A stretch of DNA of 64,000 nucleotides, from assembly GCF_050948175.1 (NCBI RefSeq), contig NC_135195.1:11870001-11934000 (forward strand), in the 5' to 3' direction. The notes under the pieces were generated by a model, which searched no databases, was not told where the DNA came from, and saw nothing but the letters and a program-made list of their open reading frames with translations. The position numbers and the translations under genes were made by a program. Each line of letters starts with the position of its first letter. Position 1 is the stretch's first letter. Source of the stretch: Xylocopa sonorina (taxonomy: Eukaryota > Arthropoda > Insecta > Hymenoptera > Apidae). This document shows, piece after piece, positions 50,815 to 64,000 of the stretch.

Positions 50815-53800
50815 GTTACTTGTTGACAAACGACGCCTTACATACTTTCAACGAGAGCGAGCGTGGCAACTCCGCGCGGATAGTTTTCCGTGAAATATTA
50901 AAACGTCTGGAATACCGTTAAGAAGTTGATTAAATTACGGCGCCTACCCGGAAGCTCGAACGTGTTTACATCTCGACGCGGAACGATAGAAAGGTATGTA
51001 TGGCGGGCCGGGGTATCGTTCGGAGGGCTCGGGAACCGTTCCAAGCACTTGTACGTTCGATAAACAAGTCGAGTCACGCGATTTCGAGGGATTGTTAATT
51101 ATTTGCCAACAGGAAAGACGGAAAGGTAGATACAGGAGACTGTTATGCGCTTTTAAATCGTTTCTCGGTAAAATTCTTCAATTTCAGTCGTGACGCGACT
51201 TCTCGGAACGGACGGAGCGCTTGAAAAATGTAAAATTATACAACGCTTTAAACTGAATGCATTCAGGTTCGTTTAGAGATACATAGAGTACGTAAAGTAT
51301 CCTGTTACACCCCTGAAAAAGAAAACTACCAGTAATTTTTCCTTCAGCAATTACACAACTCTCCAAAAGTCTTAAGCGAAATTTAATAAAGTATTGTTAA
51401 CGTAACATAGAAGTTTGCAGTTGATATACAAACTCAATTAACCGCGAGTATAGAAATTTAATTTTTGTCCGCGAACACAACTACGATATGTATGTATATA
51501 ATATGTAGTTTTCGCGTTACGTTAAGCTTCCCCTTAAAAACCCGCAGCACAGGTAACCCGAGACTATCGCAGACCCTCTTTCATATCCTCCGCAACAGCC
51601 AGCTCTCTTTCTCCACGAACGCGGGCCATAAATTGCGTTAACACCGAATTGGCCTCGGACGTCCCTTTTTCCGGCGTTGTCGCGCGCCAATTTTCCCCCC
51701 CGGAGCGTTGCAACGGGGAACCGCCGTCCGTGACCGCTGACATTTCCAAAAGCAAGAATACAATATGATGAACTAAAACTGTTATTCGCCGGCGACCGCA
51801 GCGGGAGCTGATACTAACTGTCCGACCGCAACCTGCCCTCTTACTACTGGCTGACCACGACCGGTTCTATTACTGCTGTTTGACCATGCTCGCCGGTAAC
51901 TGCCAGCCCGACCACCGCCTGCGGCCGATCGATACTTATCCCTGCTCTTCCGTCACGCGTTAACACGCTCTCTTCGTCCCCTGCGCAAACCCCTGCCCCC
52001 CCAAGGACGAGAAAAGTTTCGAGCCCCGCGCGACCACCCGTGATTACACCCGACGCATCCTTGACACCCACCACCGCGTCTATCCGCGTTTCGGTAATGA
52101 AGCCAGGCTGTTGCTCGAGCGACGTTTTACACGGGACGGTGAACAAAAAGTGAGAGCCGAGACCGCGGTAAAAGCTTTCGGGAAGAATGAATGACGAGAG
52201 GGGCGCTTTCACACGGGAGCGTGTTTTTAATGATGTCACCGTGGCTGATGGGAGAAGTGTTTAATTAAGTGGCGACGTTTCGCGTTCTACCTCAAAGGAT
52301 TGTTTGCCGCACTGGCTTTGGCGCAAATTGCTTTCGACAGGGTGAAATAATAACTGGACAGAGGATGAAGGGAATTTTCATTAAAATTGCGTGGTTCTCC
52401 CTTGCAGGTGGAAGGCGTCGATGGTCGCCAGCTTTTTTTTTTTTGGCAACGCGAAACATTGGACGTTTCGACTCGGTGGTCGTCACGGTGTTTTTCACAG
52501 AAAGGAATAATAATTGGATGGGTCGTGAAATGGTACACTTGAGGTTTATTTGAAAATTAAGAAAAGAAACATTGGGTCGTTTTCCGATCGAAAAATCTTA
52601 TATCGAAGGCGACTGTTCTTCTTCTTTTTGTCTGTCGAGTCAGATAAGTAAAATATAGCGCGATGGCGGACAACGAAGTGATATATGACGACGCCTGATC
52701 AGACAGAGCACAATACAACGGAAAAAGTGTTCGGTGAAAAAGTCGAGATTTATAGCCGCGCTCGGGTTATCATCATTGACGAATATGACTCCGAAAACAT
52801 TCTTCATTAAAATTGCGAGCTGCAACGGTTACAAATCCAACGCTTCACTTCTGCTGTCTAATAGTTCATTCAAATCTTCCAAGTCGGTCGCGGATTCTTT
52901 AAATTAGTGTCATGATTAATTCAACGAATTAAGTCGATGAGATAACCTGGTGCTTAAAAAGAAATGGTTGGAACGTCAATCAATGTGTTCGCTTCCGGCA
53001 CGATTTCCCGTTTCACTTTTTAACTGGTTCTGATTTCCCTCCACGTAGCCGGCTGATTTCGTCGGAATCAATAATTGCAAGCGATGGAAATCGAGTCACC
53101 TCGCGAACCCTAACCTATTCTCTTATATTCACTCGAGAAATCGTCCTCGACCGCAGGACACGATCGCCAAGCGTTCCGATTCCGGCTAAATCGTGCGCGG
53201 AATATGGTGCTACGAGGAAGGATACCGAACAGGTTACTATTCTCCGACGCTGCTTCCAGTGATTTAAGGAACCAGCCAGCTTCTCTTGCCCCCAGTCACG
53301 TATCACCAAGAAAGTGTACGATGATATATATCACTGACATTCAACGACTTGGATCCTTCTCCCCTCCGCGTGAACGATGTTTAATAGCATTTCGATATGC
53401 CCGCACGTGCCACGAAATGTGGAGATTGTTCCCGGAGCAAATGAAAGTATTGCACAGCTGGAGTTTCATTGCGAATGATGAAAGTTGAATATAATAATTT
53501 GATATATTAATAACTTACATATAATAATTATGTTTCTTTGCATTTTCTGAATCCCTTAGTTGCACATCATGATTACTCTTTTTCCTCCGAAATAGCTTGG
53601 TCTGAAATTATTTTGCAGACCAACGACGCGCAACGATTGAACGAACAAAAAGGAACGCGGTCTAGGTTGATAAAAAATTTTCGGGGAATAAATTCGCGAG
53701 TTCGAAGCTGGCGAGCAATTACCAGCCGTGATAAAGCACGCATTTTACTCGCGACTCTTTTCGCGAGTACGATGAATACGGCTCATTATTTCTTGAATCG

Positions 53801-56800
53801 CGAAAAATCGCGAAGGGACTTTAACTATTGTTTAGAAAGTCTCCGGCCGGGCCAATTAATTATGAAAAATATATACCCTGGCTGCCGAAGGAACGGGGAC
53901 GAGAGGCAAAGGAGCGTTGGGTAACGCGCCCAAGTACCATGGAATAAAAACTCTCAACGACGGTAATAATGGAACGAAGGGGCGGCCACGAAATAAATGG
54001 CAGAGAGAAAGTAGTCGTGAATTTCATTACGGGAACAATGGTACTTCTGGCTGAAGGAATCTGACGAAATTTGTCAAGCGGTGGAAGTGCCTCGCGATTA
54101 CGTCGATGTTAATTGAATGCCGGTAGTGAATTACTCGCGCGTAAGGGGGTGAATAAAATGTTTTTATCGAACCGGTGTTCATATTAAATATCGATAATAA
54201 AGAAACTTACAGCGTAAAATAATTAATTTTTCTTGTCACAAAATTATCAGCAGTACTGTCGCGTTTTGCTTTTTGTCAGTGTTTATGGCATCGACATCGA
54301 TCTCAGGATAATCTCGCAAGACAAGCGAAAGCTCGATTCGACCGAATCAATACAGTGCAGATCTTTTGGTGGACCATCGCCGGGGATAACCATTTCTCTT
54401 CGTTTATTTTACCCTTTATCCCTTTTTTTTTTATTTTTCTTTTTTCGTTTATTTGTCGATCGTCACCCTTTCACGTTCAACGGCGTTTTCACCCTCCTCC
54501 CGTTGTTGCTCTCGCGCCTGCTACCAGGTTTCACATAGCCCACGCATCGAGATCAGATAATACCGTGAATTACTGCCGCTTATACGCCTTGAGTGGCGCC
54601 ATATATCAACGGGCGTGCTTCATTCCTTTCCCAGATTGTGTATTGGAAAATATGGCGTGTCCACGTCGAACATGATGAAGGACCTACGAACGGGCTACGC
54701 CGCGCGATGTTCGTACGTAATACCTCATAATCATTATGCATTACCCTGGCTATCTGGCCCAACGCGGTCGAAATTACAGGTACGCTTCGAAGCGTCCCCG
54801 TTCGCGACGGCATTACGGATCTATCCGCGAGTTAAACAGAAACGAGTCCGTTAAAGAGACAGCTGAATAACGGCACCCGGAGGCCAGAGATACTGCTCGA
54901 ACAGGATTTCGAATAGTTCTAATGGCACGCTACGCGATACCTGGGCTGCATAAATTTTCGTTTATAAAGTCCTCGCGACACTTGATCCCGGCGTTCGCGA
55001 ATATTCCTTGAAACCCCTGGCTTTTCCCGTTCGAATGAACCATATCTCTTTAAACGTTGTCAACGCTGTCCAATACTATCCTCCCAATGACGGCGATATT
55101 TCCGAAAAATTTCGCTCGACACGGTTCTCGCCTTTCACGTCTCATATACACAGCTGACAAAATTGGGCGAGTTCCCACGCGATTTTTCGAAACGCCCTTC
55201 GCCCACGGTTCCTCGAACAACGCATCGGGAATCTGTTTTTCAACGGTATCTCCGCGTCGATTCGAATTTCGTTCAATTAAACGGATTGAAAGTGCTGTCG
55301 GGGATGCGAGTAGGGACACGCGAGAGGGAAGCGAAAGCTAGATGGGAAACGGGAGGGGCAGGATGAGTACACTATTGTGTTTCATGCAGTGGAACTTCGA
55401 CGAACCCCGCTGTCACTTTTTTCGCGGCACGGAACGAAACCCGGGGGCGAAACGTCGAGAGAAATTACACGTCAGTCGCGTCCACGATGCCGGCACGTAA
55501 AAACTGATCGCTCGGCCGAGGAGAGTGAACAATCCCGCGTCGACGATGGGCTGGTTTAAAGGGTAATTTGGAACGATGCCACCAATCAATGATGCCGGAC
55601 GTAGCCGCGGTATCGTTCAGCGAAAATCAAACGTAGAAAAGAACGTATCCGAGTAGAGGATACGTCTAAGAATTATGCTTGCTCGAAACGAGCGTCTGAA
55701 TTTAATTTTAATCCCGTAACCGATATCGTATCGTAAACTGAAACCGCGTAGTCGATGCAAGCACAGATTTTGATTATCGAACGGCACGACGTTAGCATTC
55801 GAAAAGGCACCTTAACGCTTAGGGAGCGTCCCTTATTAGAGCCAGCGGTCCCCTAACTCTGCTCCTGAATACGAGCGGAGAATGGTCGAGGTTTGGGTTT
55901 CATTGCGTCCAAATTAACTCTCTGATCGAGCGTGTCCTCGTGCCGTGGCTCGTTAAGGAGCAGATTACAAGCGCGCGCGCTGCGGGGGAAAAAGGCAACA
56001 ACGCGGCAAACAACGATAATTACTCGACCCTCGGTGCGAATCGACCCACCCGTAATATTATGCGATTTTCTACCGCTTGTTCCGTCGCAAATTGTTAATT
56101 AAACGCGGCCATACCCCGGGCGCGTAGTTGGTTTTAGTTTCAAGTGGGGCATGATGTGTCGCGGGAAACTGGATTTAACGGAAACGCGGTTACAGGCCGG
56201 GAAGTTTGCGCAAACTTTTTTCTCCCCCCCGCTCTGTCCTCGTGTCAATGTTTTCGCAATATGTGGACATTTTTAGATCAGTCGGTCTCTGCGTATGTTT
56301 GAACGGTGTTTTTATATAATTGCCAAGGTTTCGCGTTTCCGTCTGCTCTCTTTTCTCGCGCGAACAGTTTTTCTTGCTGAATGTAACCGGTACGCGAGAG
56401 CTGAGGGATTTTTCTTTCCAACGATCCAATCGAATCTTGACGTACGTTACGTACAATGGCAAGAAACATTCATTTATCAATCGAAAATTAATTAAACACC
56501 CGCATCGATTTATACATCACGCTTTGCGCTCGGCTGAGCAAAGCTGCTTCTTACTCTTCTTTAAAGAGGCGAGAAGATGAAACTGTATTAATTACGCAGC
56601 TTAAGCTAGAGATGAACAATCGGCGATAAAATTTCTATGGTTGCGGGACGTTGAAGAATGAAGATATAAAACAATCCTCCGTGCTTAACCCAGATACATT
56701 TTTATCGAAGAAATTACGACTCGAAAAAAAGTGTGTAAAACGCTCTTTATACCTTTTATATCTTTTTTTATGTCTGGATGCTCTGTTGCGTATCCACGTT

Positions 56801-59734
56801 AAATCCACCGTGAGTAATGAAGAATAGACGCTAAAGAAACGTTGCTCGCGCCACTTTCTTTTTTCAACCCGCCTCCTTTCGAATCGACGTGTTTTATCGA
56901 TAGGTTAGATCGAGTTCGATCGACTCGAAGGCCTCCGTCGTGCCTCGTTACGATCACTGATTATTCGAGCGGTATTTTCCGCCAGGAGAAAACAGGTGCG
57001 TACGACGAGGCGGTGTACGAATTGAAAGAGCGACACAAATTGGACGAAACATCGTTCATTGTAACGCACGCTCATTGTTCCTGCGGTTCGATCGAACGCG
57101 TCGTGCTACGACATTCAATTCGTAAAGTGGAGTGTTTAAAATGTAAAAAAAAAAAGAACCTCGACCTTTACGCGCAAAAAATTTCGTTAAATGAAAAGCT
57201 GACGGTTGAACATTTATCGTTTAACCGCGCGCTCATAGTTTCGGTTTTGTTTATTTTACATTTCTCATCAAACAAAATTTCGTTACAGAACATTTTACCA
57301 CGCGTTCCCGTTCATCGCTAAAAAGGATTCGACCGTTTATTTATTCGTACGAAGCGGTAATTTCATTTTCAAACTTCCCCTATTAATTTAGACATTTTAG
57401 CGAGCTCCTCTTTTTACACGCGCGTTTACTACAAATCGATTAATCATCGGCACGGAGTGGCTTAAAAACCGATTCGAGACGAAACAAAAGAATCCGTTCA
57501 CGGCCGGGCATTATTCACCCGCCTTAATTACCAATAATTACCCCCCTCGCGCGAGGACAACGTTCCGCGGCGAACAAAGCGTCATCGATCCGCTGGGGTG
57601 GGTCGTGTACAACTCTTTAAAGCAAGTAAAACTAAAACTAATTACACGACAATGTGCTCGCTGGTTGGCCGACGCGAACGGAACCGGGGCCCATTCATCG
57701 ATTTGCGGCCAGGCCAATGACTCTTAATATTAAACGCTAACGAGCCTGCAAATTTTCTACGTATTCCGGTGCCGGCGAACAATCGCGCCATCACCGTGGC
57801 CGCGGCCGGAAACCACGCTCTGTCGCCGATTTAATTCGGTGTTCCCGCGGCGTGTAAACAATTACGTGGAGGGCCGAGAAAATGCGTAGACCGTGCCGTG
57901 ACAGGGTGAGTGGTTTAATTGTCCTGTCCTGGCTGTTTTCCATTATTTCAACGGGGTTCGAACGGATAGCTGCTGGGCCATTATTTGATATTATTAAATC
58001 CACGTAACGCGACGATTAATATCTGCTTTTAAATACAACAACACGGTAAAAGTGTAGCGATCTGTACGTAGAGAGGTTGGTTTCTGTTAACGAGGATGTT
58101 CTTTACTTCTTATCGCGATATGTTTAAGGGGAATTCCTCTGGAAGTTTGCCTAAAAATTTGTAAATCGTCGCGCAGATTTATTGGGACCATAATGCCTGA
58201 TATATGGGAGGATAAAGTGAGAGAGAAATGTGCTGACGGATTGGATAACTCAATAAGTTGGAAGGTTGCAGTCTTCCGAGGTTCAAGTTTCCGGTCCAGC
58301 AAGACGGTTCCATTGGTTCTTTTTATACCTACATATTCTATCCCGACATTCGTTCTTGCACCTCCTTCTTGCGGAATGGCCAGATAGCCATATCAACTCG
58401 ATAAATCTTTATTCGCGGCGCCAACTGTCCCAACTTTTCGAGGGGACCTAAAAGTTCAAAATCGTGGAATGCTTGGTAGATGGCAAGGAGACCGTATCAA
58501 TCTTATGCAACTTGTTTGCGCTGCGCGTACTTCTACATAATCTCTACTGGTGAATATTACAGATATTGCAACGATGAATCATTCGTTTGATGCAATGTTT
58601 TACAACCATCTGCTCAACTCAAGCAAATCAGTGGAAAAAAAAGCTTTTAAAGTAACTCAGCCAACAATTCGCTCACGTAAAGCAACTGCAACGACAAGAA
58701 AAGGTAAAAACATTCGAGTACCCGAGTCACTAAACAGCAACTACTTAGTTCACGTAACGAAAGAATTAATCGCAGCTCTTTTCGTCGACGAGATCCGATT
58801 GATCCTGTTCCCCGTACCGAGAAGGGCGCGCAAGAGAGCCAGGCGAGCTGTTGGCGATCTTCGTGGTCGTGGCAAGCGCAGGATACGCTCGTTTCTGCCA
58901 CGATCGTTACAATTGTAACGGCGGGGAGCTGTACGAAACTGCACGAAACCAGTAACTCCTCGTGGCCCGAGATTAATTGCGTTTTGTCTTGCCTCTCCGC
59001 GTGCAGCACCCTCTAGGCACTAAACACGACGTTCGAACGATCCTCGCGTTCTCCGCTCCAGGAAAAAGAAGACCGCGATGATAACGAACAATGAGCCGCG
59101 AACGGAATTAGAACTCTGCCTTCTACGTTCGCCTAATGCCCCGTTTCTCTCTGTCCAGGTTTATCGTCCTACTTTTCGACAACCTAAATGGGAAATACCA
59201 GAAACAACTTGAAAGCTGAATAAATGTAATTGAAGAAATAGTATTGTGCATTGTAATTACGCAATTTGTTCTGCTCGACGCTCCCTCGCAACAGAGCGAT
59301 GCTGTTGAGAGGTCTGACATTCTGCTGTCTTCAAAACTGCGAAGCAAAGGACTGTAGTACGCACGAGTACCTACATTTGTTACCAGAAGACCGACATACT
59401 CGTAGCTGAATTCGGGTCCAACCCATCGCCGCGCAACGCTTTTGGAAGTATGCATGCAGAAGGCAAAAGACCAAGGTACTTCAGGGTGCATCTACGCGAC
59501 CGAGTAGCTCGTGATTACTCGGTTTCTATTCGCGACGACTAGAACGTACCGTGCACTTTTGATTTAACGCCGGTTTTACAATCAAGCCTGCGCTCATAAA
59601 GCCGAAGTGCACGCTTGGCCCCGCACCTACCGCGGATTTACGAGCGCATGCATACGCGATGCGCTTTAGATTTCCCCTCACCGTATTTCCACCTGTCCGT
59701 TCCTTCCTGTTCCACCCTTTTTTCACTCTCCGCC

Positions 59735-59768
59735 TCTCTCTCTCTCTCTCTTCTCCTCTCGCTCTCTT
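59735..59768. repeat. (CT)n low-complexity tract
   Basis: CT-rich repeat with slight interruptions (CTTCTCCTCTCGCTCTC) in the upstream intron. Confidence 0.9.
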
Positions 59769-61206
59769 TGTTGCCGTTGCTTTAACTTTATGATACCCAG
59801 TTTTATCGAGTCTGAGGCTGTAAACTCGCAATCAGTCGAAGCGCCGAATATTCCACGGGGTGTTGTACCCCGTCGTTTCCGGTGTGTCTTCCGACGAAGT
59901 CGACGAGACGGTTCTTGAAGAGACAACGGTGAAATATATACGAACCGTTTTTTGAGAGGACCGGCAATAATTCGACGACGACTTCTATTCAGGATGGAAA
60001 GCTTCCTGCTTTCGCCACCCCCTCCCCGCCTGCTACTATTGACCTAGATGACGCGGTCGTAACTCTTACGGTGTTTTTGAAAAGGCTGAAAGTGCTCGTT
60101 GTTTCGTTAAATGGAGGAGTCGATTTATGTCTGCGACTGTGTTTTGACGATACCCGCTGAGAGGCTGAAGACAGCCGAGTCAGCTATTAAAGAACGCACG
60201 GTTGAAAGTCTGGCCAGGTCCGCCGTTTGTGGAAATGCGAATAATTTTGTAAGCACGTAGATGTATCGTAAAATTTTCTACGTAGAGAATAGAAATTATA
60301 CGGGCAAAGAAATGTATTCGTGCGAAATTTGTTCGGATAACTGCGACACAAATACTTTCCGCTGTGCACTGGATTTCGATGGAGAAGACTGCAAACTACC
60401 AGGCCTAGACGGCACGCTAGCGATTGTTGTGCTCGATTTCTAGAATGTAGCGGCTTAGAATCCCATGTATTCGCGAATTAACTCGGTCGTAATAGCGTTC
60501 GTATTAATTAATACAAGAGATGGAGAGTTCTTCATCTATCAATGGCAAATTCCTAATTGAATACTTTCTAACAAGCGATAAACATCATTGCACACCATTA
60601 CTAGCTTGTAACAAATTTTCCTTGACATCTTGAAAGTTACCTCGCGTGCCAGTAATAACCATCCCTGTACTATTGCAAGTCTAAAATGCGAGCACGTGAA
60701 AAAAATGGAGCAGCGAGCTCGCAGTAAAGGAATAATTCACGAGGTAAAATCGTTGACAGTAACATTTCACTCGGTAGGAAATATCCATAATTCTATCCTT
60801 CGTCATAACGTAAAACGAATTCACACGTAACACTTTACAATCCTTTGGAAAATGAATTGAGACATAATCGAGATGAGAGTTAACGATGTAAAAAATGGTC
60901 TCCATAATGAAACCCTTCGAGTAGTAAAAATAAAATGCTCGATTGGAAGCAATGATTAAAATCACGCGATATTTCCTGGCACGCCTATTATCTCCAGGAT
61001 ATTTCCGCGACTACCAATCAGCTCGACGATAAAAATTACGTTCCCGCCGTAACAATCGTCGAACGTCAGGAATGCTCGTCGAAGGTGCCGGGTACACGGC
61101 AATTAACGCGAACCAATTTCTCCCTCGTCCTCTCCTACGATTCTTAACTTACGAACGACATAAATCGCCAGGACAAAGAAGATAGAGACTAGGAAGTGGG
61201 ATACGG

Positions 61207-61236
61207 AGAAAGGGAGAGAGAGAGAGAAAGAGAGAT
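61207..61236. repeat. (GA)n low-complexity tract
   Basis: A purine dinucleotide tract GAGAAAGGGAGAGAGAGAGA and following bases. On the minus strand it forms a long pyrimidine tract ending in CACTTCCTAG, which looks like a strong splice acceptor. Confidence 0.9.
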
Positions 61237-61414
61237 TCCTGGTCTCGTGCATGCAACCAGGGACGTGTTCGCAAAGCTCGGGAAGCTTTATCGTCCTCGA
61301 GTAATGGGCGGCTGTTTGCAAGGTGGAGGCGCGTATAAATTGCTTCGCGAGCAAGAGAACCGGTGGAATAAGGAGGGGAAAAACGAAAGACGGAAAAAAG
61401 ATGGGATGGCCGAT

Positions 61415-61435
61415 GGGGGTGGTGGTGGTGGTGGG
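61415..61435. repeat. (GGT)n trinucleotide tract
   Basis: GGGGGTGGTGGTGGTGGTGG, about five GGT units with flanking G runs. It yields Gly- and His-rich artefact frames. Confidence 0.9.
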
Positions 61436-64000
61436 CGCGCGAAGGTAACTTCTCTATCCTCGTAGGATATCCGAGGCTATCCAGCGTCGGGGAAAAGAAC
61501 GAGACGTACAATTCCGTGGGAAGAATACCTCTGGGTATTTAAGGGATAAAGTGGCGCGCGGAACTAAACGCTCCTGCGTATACCAACCGCCCACCCGCGC
61601 CTGTTACCGTCCGCCACCTGGGATGAAGAGACATCCATATGAAATAGAGGAGACGGTATCTTACGGCGAATTGAAATACATTTCCAGAGGGTGGGTATAA
61701 CGAACCAGCGAGGGGTGGACGGGTCCTCCTTCGTGAACCAGGGAGATCCTTCATCTAAAGCTGGCCGGGGCGATAAGCTCGACGGACCTGCCTCCTCCAT
61801 TCTTTGCTTCCACCAGTGGCGGTGGGATCCGTCGGGTATTGCGGGACAATGGAGAAACGTGGAAACAATACTAAGCCCTGTTCGGGGATAGATTTCGTGT
61901 AATTTCGAGAAAAGGTCAACCAGCGTGAACACGCCTGTATCGCCCGTATTGCCCGTTGCTACCGCGTCCGGGTCGCTTGTTGCTGGTTCCTGAGCATTTC
62001 CGGGGATGCTCCACCGGTATTCTATTTATCTGGACCTATTGGCGCGAGCGGTTCACCCGATGCGAGTTCTCCGATTCTATCGCATCGCTGCCAGATTTTT
62101 TTCACCATGGAAATCGTTGGATAATGTTTCAGGAGAGACTCGCGATGAGAATGGCCACCGTTCGATTGTTTGGTAAATAGCGAATTCTGGTGGAAGGCGA
62201 GGAGGGAACGAGCGAGCGTCGAAAGATTTTCAATTTTTTCCAAAGTTCTCAGGCGTTCCCGCAGACCTAACTGTTCGTCCGGTTGACGGGGTAGTTTTAA
62301 AATTCCGAGCGAAACTTCTCTTGGAGGCGCGCTGTGTCAGCCCGGGACAGGGACGTGTCGCCTCCGCCCATCTTATTCCGTGGCAGAAGCAGGCCAAGAA
62401 AAGGGGCAAAAAGAAAAGAGGAGTGGAGAAAAAGAGAGGGAGAGCGCTGGAGGAAAGAATTTCCCTATTTTCCTTATTTCACTTTTAAGGCGCACCTGTC
62501 ACTTGTCCCGGGGAAAGTTATATTGTTACTTTCGACGAAGAAACAGGCGGCGGAACGGCCAGCAAGAAATTGTTCCGTGGCTACGCGGAGCAAACGCTTA
62601 ACGCAATGACGAAGTGTTTTCAGAGATTAACATGCTGCGCGTACATTCAATTTCACCGTAATGCCACGCGTTGCCACCGACCAACGTGGCTGCTCGTACG
62701 TATTTCGAATGTTGAAATTTTCGTTTTCGGTCGTGCGTTGAGTAAAAGAATTTAAAGTCTGCACTGCGAGCCTTCGATCGTGTAGGATATCGCGCAACAA
62801 TCGTTAACAGATGCTACGACGCGATGTTCCAATCAGAAGAATTCACGTCACGATCCTTCGAAAGGGGATGCCACAAAAATTTCGAAAACAATTGCAACTA
62901 TAAAAGGGAAGATCGTCGCTTTTCTACTCCCACGGATTACACAAACAACGACGCGGGAGCGGCGCCATTGAATTTAAACGAAAGAACAAGTCGAGAGGGA
63001 ACTCGCGAAGCGAATTCGCTGCAGCGGCGCACGATAATCGAAACAAGTGACAAGAATGCTAATTCTACCGCAAGCACGGGGATTAGTATTTTCGTGGAAC
63101 AACTCCGCGGATCGAAGCAATATAAACAGTGACAAAAGTCGAGGGAGCGCAGCCAGGCTTCGTCCCATCCTCCCCGTCTGACCCAGAAAATGACAATGCG
63201 GGGGTGGCGCACGCTCGACTTCCGCTTTGCAGCGGTAAAAACTTCGCTACAATCCTTCGACCCTCTTACAGCTGCCTTCGATACAATCCTTTCGACCCTC
63301 CTCGAAGTCTCTTCTTACCTCCACGGTTAGTCGCCCTCGAGGGATGAACTTTTAAGCCCTTCGTGCTCCAATGGCCAGCCGCCTCTTCGTTCGATGGATC
63401 GAAAGACCGCGGGAAGTGCGCGGGAAATGAAATAAAAATGAAAATAAACGAACCGTCCGCCTTTGCGAAGATGATCTCCGTGGAAACTGATGTAATGCTC
63501 TCGCTAGTGGATTCTATACCGAACTGTCCTAAAATTTTCGAATCACAACACTTTCATCCAATCGATGCATAGTATCGTTAAACATTTCTGCATAATTAAC
63601 GTCGTCGACTCGATGGATTTAGGATCCAGTGAAAAATTGCTATCGCGTGGCCACCTCCGCTGTCTTTCTCAAGTCTTCGCGCAAATCTTCGTCCAGTCGA
63701 CTACTCGCAGACGTTCTTATCAGCATGTTCCAGCGTGAAAAAGTGAAACAAGGCCAGTCTCATTATACGAAGACTGACGGAGCCCTCTCGTCTCGAGAGC
63801 CTCGCATTGTCTCAGAACGCCCGTTCTACGAAAATATCCAACCTGTGTACCCTGGCTAAGTATGCGAGGCACGACTGCGTGTCGTAGACCTGCGTGTTCA
63901 CCCGGCTAACGACTTTCCTACTCCTCGAGAAGAAAGACGCGTAGAAAAGCGCCGTGCGTTGGTAAAAATGCGGAAGTTATTCACTTTCAACGTACGCGAC

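Larger units (their letters stand above)
47560..64000 (-). other. Intron upstream of Tmtc1-like exon A (incomplete, at least 16.4 kb)
   Basis: The acceptor TATTTTCAG at 47560 ends this phase-2 intron. I searched the minus strand for the conserved preceding block (Asn-Asp-Phe-Trp-Gly and Tyr/Phe-Arg-Pro-Leu codons) and found no candidate, so the N-terminal exons and promoter are probably beyond the right edge. The stretch holds a G-quadruplex motif near 50.6 kb, a stem-loop at 50788, CT, GA and GGT low-complexity tracts near 59.7, 61.2 and 61.4 kb, and open frames of up to 159 codons with no recognised family. Confidence 0.6.

Noticed and set aside
57940..57975. GGGGTTCGAAC, resembling a tRNA B box
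   Set aside because: No A box or acceptor-stem pairing at the right distance; the same holds for similar matches near 34340 and 12350.
58550..58918. 122-codon plus-strand frame rich in Arg and Lys
   Set aside because: No recognised domain, and the opposite strand is open over most of the same interval.
61149..61511. Minus-strand frame with a polyhistidine stretch
   Set aside because: The histidines come from the GGT tract and the Ser/Leu run from the GA tract; nothing else looks like protein.
63629..63859. 76-codon plus-strand frame ending FYENIQPVYPG
   Set aside because: It reads somewhat like a protein tail, but there is no homology I recognise and no supporting splice or polyadenylation signal.
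1..64000. Search for CRISPR arrays, operons, phage or viral genes
   Set aside because: No regularly spaced direct repeats, no tightly packed genes and no viral protein motifs; the window is eukaryotic intron.

Overview
The window reads as a piece of an insect nuclear genome, most likely a hymenopteran (bee, ant or wasp). CpG dinucleotides are abundant and not depleted, protein-coding sequence is very sparse, recognisable transposons are rare, and the one identifiable gene is cut into short exons with consensus GT/AG splice sites separated by kilobases of intron. There is no bacterial-style gene packing, no operon, no CRISPR array and no virus.

The only gene I can identify with confidence is on the minus strand. 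It is an insect member of the TMTC family: ER multi-pass O-mannosyltransferases with a GT-C fold, a DUF1736 region and C-terminal TPR repeats. It is closest in motif to TMTC1. Five internal coding exons can be read in order: 47559-47382, 27750-27677, 20899-20768, 16742-16673 and 13758-13655. Their junction phases are compatible. They join into 185 consecutive residues carrying the family hallmarks HPVHTEAVTGIVGRADV, KETGITV and SPQDNPAAF. The N-terminal exons must lie beyond base 64000 and the rest of DUF1736 plus the TPR array beyond base 1, so both ends of the gene are missing. Four of the five exons are only 70-132 bp long and hold no start codon of their own, so ORF finders miss them.

Everything else is intron of this gene as far as I can tell. 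From left to right: 1-13654 (intron after the last visible exon; holds a GA microsatellite and a 228-codon ORF of unknown status); 13759-16672 (a long TA microsatellite close to an exon); 16743-20767 (a roughly 500 bp piggyBac-like deletion derivative flanked by TTAA); 20900-27676 (a hairpin, and a CpG-rich promoter-like block near 26.8-27.2 kb); 27751-47381 (the 19.6 kb intron, with a TATA-containing GC-rich block near 31 kb, palindromes, and AT-rich homeodomain-type motif clusters); 47560-64000 (upstream intron with low-complexity tracts and a G-quadruplex motif).

I looked for a novel system and did not find convincing evidence of one. The observations most worth checking are the fragmented Tmtc1 gene model, the piggyBac-like element, the two TATA-containing blocks inside introns, and the long intronic ORF.
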